From IMG/VR virus record IMGVR_UViG_3300002835_000986, positions 1-25,503 of that record: a stretch of 25,503 nucleotides of DNA; one strand, 5' to 3'. This document shows, piece after piece, positions 6,882 through 12,598 of the stretch. Origin of the DNA: a virus. The notes under the pieces were generated by a model that searched no databases, was not told where the DNA came from, and saw nothing but the letters and a program-made list of their open reading frames with translations. Numbering within the stretch: the first letter of the stretch is position 1; every line of letters begins with the position of its first letter. The translations under genes and the position numbers were made by a program.

Positions 6882-7093
6882 GGGTAGATATCCGGCCGCA
6901 GGGCCTTCCTAGATACACCGGTCGCTGCCTCGACGGCAAGCGCGCGCAGCGGCGGCACGCGCCCGGCGAGCACCCATTGGTGTACGGCCTGCGGCTTCAC
7001 CTTAAGTTTACGGGCCAGCGCGGTCTGTCCGCCCGCCTGGGCGACCGCGTGGAGTAGCGCCGCGTGTGGCGGCTGGACTTTGGGTTTAGGCAT
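6878..7093 (-). CDS. Cro/YdaS-like helix-turn-helix repressor
   Basis: This 71-residue protein matches the YdaS/Cro type. AVAQAGGQTALARKLKVKPQ provides the first helices, and AVHQWVLAGRVPPLRALAVE the recognition helix and the family's W...R(V/I)P segment. It ends in KALRPDIYP, the usual Cro/YdaS tail. It is the first gene of the leftward operon and lies back to back with the rightward early operon, the classic place for a repressor that binds the shared control region. No purine-rich ribosome site is visible before its ATG. No CI-like partner or integrase is seen, so a temperate lifestyle is not shown. Confidence 0.85.
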   Translation of the reverse strand: MPKPKVQPPHAALLHAVAQAGGQTALARKLKVKPQAVHQWVLAGRVPPLRALAVEAATGVSRKALRPDIYP

Positions 7094-7246
7094 AGCGCCG
7101 GGAGGGTAGCAAGTGCGCCTTGAGGCGGCAAGGGCGGCGGCTGAAAAATATTTTCAAGAAAGGCTTGACACCCCTCCCGGCCTGTTGCAGTATGCATTCC
7201 ACGGGCGGCGATGTTGCCGACCGGAAGCGATAGAAGGAGACGCATC
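7094..7246. promoter_or_regulatory. Divergent control region between repressor and early operon
   Basis: This 153-bp gap separates the leftward repressor operon from the rightward early operon. It contains a perfect -35 TTGACA (7165-7170) for rightward transcription. A plausible -10 near TATGCA (7191-7196) is 20 bp away, longer than ideal, so the exact -10 is uncertain. The ribosome site AGAAGGAGA (7232-7240) precedes the first early gene. A 15-bp inverted repeat just upstream of the -35 is the best operator. No clear leftward promoter hexamers were found. Confidence 0.6.
7142..7156. promoter_or_regulatory. Candidate repressor operator (inverted repeat)
   Basis: TGAAAA-ATA-TTTTCA is a perfect inverted repeat with a 3-bp centre. 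It lies 8 bp before the TTGACA and is the only A+T-rich stretch in this control region. Its size and symmetry suit a dimeric Cro-like protein. Binding by the adjacent repressor is inferred from position. Confidence 0.45.
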
Positions 7247-7468
7247 ATGGTTTATATCAAGCATGGCCGCAGCGTTAAGCAAGCGGAATCGGTTGAGGCG
7301 GTTGCTGTGTGGTGGGACGACTACCGCGACGCGCTCGTGATGAACGGCGGCGGCGGTTCGCGTGCCCTTGGCAACGGCGTCACGGTCTACGCCGACCGCG
7401 AGTGCAAGGTCGAGGTCGCAAAGGTCTCGTATAACGGCCGCATCTGGCCGGTGCAGGTGGCCGCATGA
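7247..7468 (+). CDS. Unknown early protein, 73 residues
   Basis: This is the first gene of the rightward early operon, with the strong ribosome site AAGGAG seven bases before the ATG. The small protein looks beta-rich (AVAVWWDDYRDALVMNGG, NGVTVYADRECKVEVAKV). I do not recognise a family. The first position after the control region suggests an early host-takeover or anti-defence role, but nothing in the sequence proves it. Its stop overlaps the next start (ATGA). Confidence 0.65.
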   Translation: MVYIKHGRSVKQAESVEAVAVWWDDYRDALVMNGGGGSRALGNGVTVYADRECKVEVAKVSYNGRIWPVQVAA

Positions 7469-7659
7469 CTCCCCTTGAGACCGCCTTCTGCGTCGCCTTT
7501 GTATTGGTCTGCGCAATCTGGCTCGGCATCCTTCTGCTCTTTATGTGGACCCGCCCCGCGCCGTGGTCGTGCCTACGCGACCGCCGCGAGCGGTTGCCGC
7601 ACCCCAACTGCCGCGCGCGCGTCGTGCAGCCGCACAAGCACTCGCGGTGGTTCGTATGA
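7465..7659 (+). CDS. Small single-span membrane protein
   Basis: This 64-residue protein has one strongly hydrophobic segment at about residues 7-28 (AFCVAFVLVCAIWLGILLLF), followed by a basic, Pro-rich tail with many Arg and His residues. The charge pattern suggests the tail lies in the cytoplasm. No lipobox or catalytic motif is seen. Small early membrane proteins of phages often act in superinfection exclusion or host takeover; no specific role can be assigned here. It overlaps both neighbours by ATGA. Confidence 0.6.
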   Translation: MTPLETAFCVAFVLVCAIWLGILLLFMWTRPAPWSCLRDRRERLPHPNCRARVVQPHKHSRWFV

Positions 7660-7892
7660 GCGCCCCCGTCGACAACTTCTACAAGAGCTTGGAGCGGACG
7701 ATGGGCCTGCGGATTGAGTTTGAGTACCCGGGCGGCGTGAGCCCCCCGACCCGCGCGCGACTCTGCGGCGTCAGCGTCGGCGAGTTGGCGCAGGCGCTGC
7801 GGTTCTCTGGGCTTTCACTTTTTACAGGCCACGACGGCGTGGTCGAAATCCGAAGAGTCGATTCAACAACCCAAGAAGGAGAGAAGCGATGA
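7656..7892 (+). CDS. Unknown early protein with an STN-like pattern
   Basis: The ATG at 7656 overlaps the preceding stop (ATGA), and the stop overlaps the next ATG, fixing a 78-residue product. The order of elements is a helix (FYKSLERTMGLRIEFEY), a short loop, the strand-like RARLCGVSV, a helix (GELAQALRFSGLSLF) and a final strand (GVVEIRRV). This resembles the short secretin/TonB N-terminal (STN) beta-alpha-beta domain, where a second helix of the ALxxLLxxTGL type precedes a last strand. There is no signal peptide, so it would be cytoplasmic. The similarity is by eye and weak; otherwise the gene is unknown. Confidence 0.6.
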   Translation: MSAPVDNFYKSLERTMGLRIEFEYPGGVSPPTRARLCGVSVGELAQALRFSGLSLFTGHDGVVEIRRVDSTTQEGEKR

Positions 7893-8527
7893 GTCTGTTT
7901 GTTAGCGCCGCCCCTGGCGGCAGTTTCGAGCCCCGCAAGCCGATTGAGGCGGGTGCGTATGCAGCGGTCTGCGATATGGTCGTGGACCTTGGCGTCCAGC
8001 CGTCACCCGGCGGCCAGTTTGCGCCGAAGCGCACGGTGGTGCTGCGGTTCCAGATACCGGAGATTCGGGTCGAGATTACGAAGGACGGCGAGACGAAGAG
8101 CCTGCCGGCGGTCATCAGCCGCACGGTGGGTCTGAGCCTCAACGAGAAGTCCACGCTCTACGCGCTGCTCACCTCGTGGCGCGGAAAGGCGTTCACGCCG
8201 GAGGAGTTGAAGAAGTTTGACCTGGGCAAGATCGCCGGGAAGCCTGCGTTCATCAATGTAACGCACAGCGTTAAAGGCGACAGAACGTATGCCAACCTCA
8301 CGTCCATCATGCCGCTGCCGAAGGCGATCCCGGCTCCGGTGATGGAGGGCGAGGCGCTGGTGTACTCGACCGACGAGCCGAACGGCGCCCTCTTCGACAA
8401 GCTCCCGACCTGGATGCAGGAAAAGATCGCCGCCCGCATCGTCGACGCGCCGAAGGCGGCCCCGAAGCCTGCCGCCGCGCCCGCGGCGCTGGCGTCGGAC
8501 TTTGCCGACGACGACCTGGCGTTCTGA
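7889..8527 (+). CDS. Single-stranded-DNA-binding-like replication protein
   Basis: This 212-residue protein has a beta-rich core (about 1-150) and a Pro/Ala-rich linker (about 180-200). It ends in the acidic tip DFADDDLAF. That tip resembles the C-terminal peptide of bacterial SSB (DDDIPF-type) and T7 gp2.5, which recruits replication partners. The core (VVLRFQIPEIRVEI, KPAFINVTHS, TYANLTSIMPL) fits an OB-like fold and resembles phage proteins annotated as the NGO0469-type replication initiation family. It sits directly before a RecB/Cas4-like nuclease, a usual pairing in phage recombination/replication modules. Direct ssDNA binding is inferred. AAGGAGAG precedes the ATG. Confidence 0.7.
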   Translation: MSLFVSAAPGGSFEPRKPIEAGAYAAVCDMVVDLGVQPSPGGQFAPKRTVVLRFQIPEIRVEITKDGETKSLPAVISRTVGLSLNEKSTLYALLTSWRGKAFTPEELKKFDLGKIAGKPAFINVTHSVKGDRTYANLTSIMPLPKAIPAPVMEGEALVYSTDEPNGALFDKLPTWMQEKIAARIVDAPKAAPKPAAAPAALASDFADDDLAF

Positions 8528-8529
8528 TC

Positions 8530-9237
8530 GTGCCTACACCGAGACAGGGTTATAAGGCACTCGACGGGAAGAAGATCCCGAGCGTCACCACGGTCCTCAA
8601 GATCAAGGACCCCGGGGCGCTCATCAACTGGGCGTACAAGCAGGGCCGCGAGCACGGGCTGCTGGAGGGGCAGGGCAAGGACGCGCCGGGCGGTCTGTAC
8701 GAGGGCAACGACATCCTCGCCATCGGGACGTGCGTCCACGCCATGTGCGAGGCCTGGGTGAAGGGCGGTAGCCCGGTGGAGGTGCTCGAGAAGAGCATCG
8801 CCGCCGAGACCGTCACCGACCCGGTGTCGTTCCGCGCGCGCGCATCGTCGGCGTACTCGGCCTTCGAGTTCTGGTGCAAGGGCACGCAGCTCGAGATCAT
8901 CGACTGCGAGGTCAAGGTCATCAGCGAGGCGCACCGGTACGGCGGCACCTTGGACTTCATCGGCCGCCTCGACGGCAAGCTCGTGCTCGGGGACTTCAAG
9001 ACCTCGAACTCGGTCTGGCCGGAGATGCTGTGCCAACTGGCGGCGTATGCGAAAGCGTACGAGGAGACGACCGGGAGCCGGATCGACGGCGGGTACCACC
9101 TGCTGCGGTTCAGCAAGGAGAACGGTGACTTCGGCCACCACTACTACCCGAGCCTGGACGATGACGCTTGGCCGGCGTTCCTGCACCTGCGCGCGCTGCA
9201 CGACCTGAACGAGAGGCTCAAGAAGAGAGCGGCCTGA
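8530..9237 (+). CDS. RecB/Cas4-like PD-(D/E)XK exonuclease
   Basis: This 235-residue protein shows the RecB-family nuclease set in order: GTCVHAMCEAW (His70), EVKV (Glu127), GGTLDFIGRLDG (Asp142), LVLGDFKTSN (Asp155, Lys157) and CQLAAYAKAY (Gln169, the QxxxY motif). It starts at a GTG two bases after the previous stop, with no strong ribosome site, so translation is probably coupled. The family digests DNA ends; in phages it works with an SSB or annealing protein in recombination and replication. No iron-sulfur Cys cluster like that of Cas4 is seen. Confidence 0.85.
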   Translation: MPTPRQGYKALDGKKIPSVTTVLKIKDPGALINWAYKQGREHGLLEGQGKDAPGGLYEGNDILAIGTCVHAMCEAWVKGGSPVEVLEKSIAAETVTDPVSFRARASSAYSAFEFWCKGTQLEIIDCEVKVISEAHRYGGTLDFIGRLDGKLVLGDFKTSNSVWPEMLCQLAAYAKAYEETTGSRIDGGYHLLRFSKENGDFGHHYYPSLDDDAWPAFLHLRALHDLNERLKKRAA

Positions 9238-9303
9238 TCCACCCTCGAGTCTGGCGATACCCACTTCGGAGCCCGGCCCCGTCCAGACAGCCGGTACCCT
9301 ACT

Positions 9304-9861
9304 ATGACGCTACACACACACGCCGGCCCGCTGCCTACGCACCAGTATGTCTGGGTCGAGCCAAACGCGATCGGCGACCACGGCTGGCTGCGGGCGGTCT
9401 GGTTTGGGCTCACGAGCTTCCCCGGCCGCGCCTTCGGGTGCCATGTGCTGCTTGAGTGCGGCGCGGTCTACCGCAACGTGCCGCTGCACCAGCTCGCGTC
9501 TCGCAATGAAGTCGACGAGCCGTGGACGCCGGCACAGGCCGCGACCTGGGACTGCTACGGGTACCAGTTCTCTACCATCGAATACCCGTTCCTGCAGAGC
9601 ATGAACTGCCGCGCGCGCTTGCAGGACAAGTCGGAGCGCCGCGGGATGTACCTTTTTACCGTGGCCCCGGTCGGCGATGCCTTCAGCGCAGCCCCAGAGC
9701 AGAGCAAGGAGTTCTATTTCCTGCAGCTCGAGAACGGCCGGTTTACGGCGCAGCCGACCAACCATTTGCTCATCGAGGATCGCTCTTTCACGGCTGCGCT
9801 GGAGTGGCCGAAGTTCTTGCGCCGGCAGAATGAGTGGCACAGCGCGGAGGACCAAGAGTGA
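9304..9861 (+). CDS. Unknown phage protein, 185 residues
   Basis: I do not recognise this family. The protein is soluble and beta-rich, with many aromatic residues (HQYVWVEPNAIGDHGWLRAVW, TWDCYGYQF). The C-terminal half reads like a compact domain (YLFTVAPVGDAF, EFYFLQLENGRFTAQPTNH). It follows a 66-base gap that holds no visible gene, promoter or clear ribosome site, so it probably relies on read-through from upstream. Its stop overlaps the next gene's GTG (GTGA). It is conserved-looking coding sequence with codon use like its neighbours. Confidence 0.6.
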   Translation: MTLHTHAGPLPTHQYVWVEPNAIGDHGWLRAVWFGLTSFPGRAFGCHVLLECGAVYRNVPLHQLASRNEVDEPWTPAQAATWDCYGYQFSTIEYPFLQSMNCRARLQDKSERRGMYLFTVAPVGDAFSAAPEQSKEFYFLQLENGRFTAQPTNHLLIEDRSFTAALEWPKFLRRQNEWHSAEDQE

Positions 9862-10406
9862 GCCTGCAGGATCGCGGCCTGCGCCCTATCGCAGAGCTCG
9901 CCGCCGACCGCCCGCACGGACATCGGCTGCGGTACCTCGGCGGGTGCAAGTGCTTTCACTGCCGGCGCGCGAACAGCGACTACGAGCGCGAGCGCCAGGC
10001 GGCCCGGGCCGCGGGCGACTGGAACGGCATCGTCGACGCTGCTTCGGCGCGGCGTCACATCCTCGCGCTCTCCCGAATGGGCGTCGGTCGCCGGATGGTG
10101 GCCGCGGCCTCGGACGTTGCAGAGTCGGTCATCGCCGACATCCGCACCAAGCGAAAGCTGCGCATCCGAGCGCGAACCGAGCGCCGGATCTTGGCGGTGA
10201 CGCCTGCCTATCGCGGCGATGCCGCGCTGGTCCCGGCCAAGCGCACTTGGGAGCGGATCGAGTGGCTGCTCGATGAGGGCTTCACGAAGTCACGCATCGC
10301 GCTCGAGCTCGGCAGGAAGACGCGGGCGCTGCAGCTGAATCGGGAATGGGTGACGGCGCGGAACGCCGCTGCCGTCGAGGCGTTAGTGAGGAGGTACCAG
10401 GCATGA
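9858..10406 (+). CDS. Cys-motif helix-turn-helix DNA-binding protein
   Basis: The GTG at 9858 is chosen because GGAGGA sits six bases upstream and the codon overlaps the previous stop. An ATG at 9834 has no ribosome site. Residues 20-40 read HGHRLRYLGGCKCFHCRRAN, a CxCxxC cluster (Cys30, 32, 35) in a segment common to many small phage and actinobacterial DNA-binding proteins. An HTH-like region follows (about 63-115, LSRMGVGRRMVAAASDVAES). A second lies at about 130-180 (WLLDEGFTKSRIALELG). It probably regulates transcription of the phage or host. Metal binding is inferred. Confidence 0.65.
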   Translation: MSLQDRGLRPIAELAADRPHGHRLRYLGGCKCFHCRRANSDYERERQAARAAGDWNGIVDAASARRHILALSRMGVGRRMVAAASDVAESVIADIRTKRKLRIRARTERRILAVTPAYRGDAALVPAKRTWERIEWLLDEGFTKSRIALELGRKTRALQLNREWVTARNAAAVEALVRRYQA

Positions 10407-10642
10407 CCATCGAACTCGACGACTGGGACCGCGACTGGCTCGCGCGCGCGCACTCGGAGTCAGAGTACCGGGCGAAGTGTAAGGAACTGATGGAGCGCTG
10501 CGCCGAGTACGCCGCCGAGCTCGAGCGGCTGCACGGGCAGCGTGCCGGCTGCGCGTACCCGAACTGCCTTGACGGCGGCGGGCGGTGTCACGCGATGTTT
10601 AAGGGCGAGTGTTCGGGACCGAAACAGGAGAGGACGATATGA
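10403..10642 (+). CDS. Unknown small Cys-rich coiled-coil protein
   Basis: The ATG is preceded by the very strong GAGGAGG (10388-10394) and overlaps the upstream stop. The 79-residue product starts with an acidic/aromatic stretch (DDWDRDWLARA). A coiled-coil-like helix follows (about 20-45, KCKELMERCAEYAAELERLH). Four Cys and one His lie in the tail (CAYPNCLDGGGRCHAMFKGEC) and may hold zinc. No family is recognised. The helix plus zinc-type tail suggests a small protein-protein adaptor. Confidence 0.6.
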   Translation: MTIELDDWDRDWLARAHSESEYRAKCKELMERCAEYAAELERLHGQRAGCAYPNCLDGGGRCHAMFKGECSGPKQERTI

Positions 10643-10803
10643 CCCATCTTGAACTACTGACCGAGATCCGAGACGCCCTGCGCCGCACAGACCCCGCCTG
10701 GTGCGCACTACACGGGCAGGAACAGATCAGCGACGAGGAGCTTGAGGAGCTCGTCGCCCGCGTCGAGGATGCCGTGGAGGATGACGATGGAAAAGCCGCC
10801 TGA
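10639..10803 (+). CDS. Unknown small acidic protein
   Basis: This 54-residue protein is strongly acidic, especially in its C-terminal helix (SDEELEELVARVEDAVEDDD). The ribosome site AGGAGAGGA precedes the ATG, which overlaps the previous stop by ATGA. Highly acidic phage miniproteins can act as DNA mimics or bind host enzymes, but no such motif can be shown here. It overlaps the next gene by 17 bases. Confidence 0.55.
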   Translation: MTHLELLTEIRDALRRTDPAWCALHGQEQISDEELEELVARVEDAVEDDDGKAA

Positions 10804-10897
10804 CTTTGACGCCTTCTTTCGGCTGCTGCGCGACGCAATCATCGCGGCGATCGGCATCCTGCTGTTCTGCGCGCTTCTTGTGGAGGTGATGACATGA
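10787..10897 (+). CDS. 36-residue membrane miniprotein
   Basis: This tiny gene has a good ribosome site (GTGGAGG) six bases before its ATG. It reads MEKPPDFDAFFRLLRDAIIA, then a hydrophobic segment (about 17-33, AIIAAIGILLFCALLVE), and ends VMT. It is a single-span membrane protein with an amphipathic N-terminal helix. It starts inside the previous gene, and its stop overlaps the DUF3310 ATG (ATGA), which supports it as a real, coupled gene. The function is unknown. Confidence 0.55.
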   Translation: MEKPPDFDAFFRLLRDAIIAAIGILLFCALLVEVMT

Positions 10898-11115
10898 GCG
10901 ACCCCATTAACCCGGCACACTACAGGGCCGGCGAGATCGAGTGCATCGACGCCATCGAGGCGCAGCTCTCGCCGACGGAGTTTCGCGGGTACTTACGCGG
11001 CCAAGTGGCAAAATATAACTGGCGACTGGGGCTGAAGGATTCCGTGGAGCAGGACGCCAAGAAGATGCTCTGGTACGCCTCGATGCTGGCCGGCGTGGAC
11101 CCGAGGGAGCGCTAG
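10894..11115 (+). CDS. DUF3310 family protein
   Basis: This 73-residue protein fits DUF3310, a small family common in phages and sometimes associated with nucleotide metabolism. It shows INPAHYRAGEIECIDAIEAQ, the usual PxHYxxGxIExID opening. It continues with FRGYLRGQVAKYNWRLGLKD and ends with the helix AKKMLWYASMLA. GGAGGTGATGAC precedes the ATG. It is the last gene of the rightward operon, and its TAG overlaps the TAG of the oppositely directed metallophosphatase gene. The molecular role of the family is not settled. Confidence 0.85.
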   Translation: MSDPINPAHYRAGEIECIDAIEAQLSPTEFRGYLRGQVAKYNWRLGLKDSVEQDAKKMLWYASMLAGVDPRER

Positions 11116-12113
11116 ACCGCCTCGCCCCGGAACCACGCCTTGCCGCCCTCGACCACACAGAGCTCGGGCGGCAGCATTCGCTTTTCGCGAAACGTGAGCA
11201 CGGCAAAGCCTGACGCCCAGTTGACCGGCCCCGCCTCGACATAGGTGAACTGCGGGCCGGTGATGTCGGCCATCGTGCCGGTGTCCACGCCGTAGCGCCT
11301 GCCTCGGTAGTCGCCCCACGGCGTGACCTTGAGCTGGTGGAGGTGGCCGTGGACGTAGCTCACGCCGCTTTTCAGGGCGCTGTTGTAGGCCGCGTGGATG
11401 CCGCCATTGACCGGGCGATGCCGGACGCAGACCCAGCCGTCCGTCTTGGCGTTCAAGTGCAGCGCCCAGCCGGCGCGCCATGACGGCAGGAAGTCGAGCA
11501 GCGTCGTGCCAGGCATCCCCTCAACCTCAGCGACCCGGCCGGAGAGGTAGTTCTCAAACCGCGCGTCGTGGTTGCCGATTGTGCGCACCAGCTTGGCCGA
11601 GCCTGCCGCTCGGGCGATCTCAGCGCAGCGATCTTGGACGGTATGGATCTCGTCCTTGAGCTGCGGCTGCTGCTCCCACATGATCCGCGGGTGGCGGCTG
11701 ATGCGAGCGCCGTCCAAGATGTCGCCGTTGAGGATGACCATCTCGGGCTTTAGCGTCTTGGTGAGCCGACAGAATGCCTCGTGCGCGACGGTGACGACGC
11801 CGGGCCAGTAGTGGCAATCACTCGCCACCAGCACCACGCCATCCTCGATGGTGTCGTGCATTTCGCCCTCGTACTTAACCGCCCGCTCGGCGGCGAGCTT
11901 GCTGGCGCGGAAGGCGGCGCCCGACGGGCCTCGCGTGTTCTCGGTACAGGCCCTGCTGTTTTCAGATTCGAGCACGATGCCGTGCTTCGTCTCGAGCGAT
12001 CGGCGGCGCGTGAACACCTGCCGCACCGAAAGGTTCAGCGCCCTTGCCACATCTGCGGGTCGTTTTAGGCGCTGCCAAGCGGCGATAAAGTCCTGGTCAG
12101 ATGCGGTCAGCAT
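11112..12113 (-). CDS. Calcineurin-like metallophosphatase with N-terminal HTH
   Basis: This 333-residue protein has the ordered metal-binding motifs of calcineurin-type phosphoesterases: SDCHYWPG (Asp99, His101), LNGDILDG (GDxxD, Asp131), IGNHDARFE (Asn181, His182), a His near VCVRHRPV and YVHGHLHQ (His257, His259). Residues 5-45 (DQDFIAAWQRLKRPADVARA, then LNLSVRQVFTRR) look like an HTH domain. Phage members may act on nucleic acids or nucleotides. It is the last gene of the leftward late region and starts inside the end of the metallopeptidase gene. Substrate is not predictable from sequence. Confidence 0.85.
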   Translation of the reverse strand: MLTASDQDFIAAWQRLKRPADVARALNLSVRQVFTRRRSLETKHGIVLESENSRACTENTRGPSGAAFRASKLAAERAVKYEGEMHDTIEDGVVLVASDCHYWPGVVTVAHEAFCRLTKTLKPEMVILNGDILDGARISRHPRIMWEQQPQLKDEIHTVQDRCAEIARAAGSAKLVRTIGNHDARFENYLSGRVAEVEGMPGTTLLDFLPSWRAGWALHLNAKTDGWVCVRHRPVNGGIHAAYNSALKSGVSYVHGHLHQLKVTPWGDYRGRRYGVDTGTMADITGPQFTYVEAGPVNWASGFAVLTFREKRMLPPELCVVEGGKAWFRGEAV

Positions 12114-12460
12114 TTTTTGTTTTCGCAGTCAAATGTACTCAGGCTCTGTTGGAGCAGGCTCGCCATGGTGTCCACGAATACCTCGTCGTCATTGAGCGGG
12201 TGGTTCATTTCTGAAAGCATGGCATGAGCCCACTCGTGGCAGAAGGCTTGCTGCAGCTCGGTGTCGCCCAGATCGCCGCGCACATCGATGCGGTGACAGG
12301 CAGGGTCGTACATCCCGACGGTATCCATCGAGTGCGGCCACCGGGTGCGCGGGATGATCCGCACCGTGACCTCGTGGCCGTGCAGCTGGAACCGACGCGG
12401 GATCTGCAGCCGGGCGTGGCGGTCAGTCTTCCGACGAGAGGAGTCCTGCTGCTGGGGCAT
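12107..12460 (-). CDS. Zinc metallopeptidase-like protein (HExxH)
   Basis: This 117-residue protein carries QAFCHEWAHAMLSEM, a good HExxH zincin motif. The acidic segment DDEVFVDTMASLL about 18 residues later can supply the third ligand, as in small ImmA/IrrE- and SprT-like phage proteins. The ATG at 12460 is chosen, with GAGGG about ten bases upstream; a GTG at 12484 would add eight residues. Possible roles are cleavage of a repressor or host protein, or a degenerate zinc protein. A TATACA preceded by TGG (minus strand, 12517-12524) upstream may be an extended -10 promoter. Confidence 0.65.
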   Translation of the reverse strand: MPQQQDSSRRKTDRHARLQIPRRFQLHGHEVTVRIIPRTRWPHSMDTVGMYDPACHRIDVRGDLGDTELQQAFCHEWAHAMLSEMNHPLNDDEVFVDTMASLLQQSLSTFDCENKKC

Positions 12461-12546
12461 AGGTTGCGATCCCTCGGGTGCCACGCGACATCATTGCACG
12501 CCTGGCGAGCGGCGACTGTATACCACGCATCAGGTACTGTTGGATA

Positions 12547-12569
12547 GCCCGGCTCTATTAGAGCCGGGC
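12547..12569 (-). terminator. Hairpin, possible terminator of the structural genes
   Basis: GCCCGGCTC-TATTA-GAGCCGGGC is a perfect 9-bp stem with a five-base loop. It lies 30 bases after the end of the long ejection-like gene, exactly where leftward late transcription might end. It is symmetric, and neither side has a strong T-run, so termination may be partial and could let some transcripts reach the metallopeptidase and metallophosphatase. Confidence 0.55.
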
Positions 12570-12598
12570 CTTGCCATTGTAACGTTTCACGTCTGTCG

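Noticed and set aside
6878-7093. YdaS antitoxin of a toxin-antitoxin pair
   Set aside because: No YdaT-like toxin is adjacent. It heads the replication operon and faces an early promoter, which fits a Cro role.
8530-9237. Cas4 of a CRISPR system
   Set aside because: It lacks the iron-sulfur cysteines and cas neighbours; a phage RecB-type nuclease fits better.
8158-9264. 368-residue minus-strand open frame
   Set aside because: It is antisense to the SSB-like and RecB-like genes, with Val/Arg/Ala-rich low-complexity sequence and no ribosome site in context.
9238-9303. Possible small gene or promoter in the gap after the RecB-like gene
   Set aside because: No ribosome site, frame or promoter hexamers can be supported in these 66 bases.
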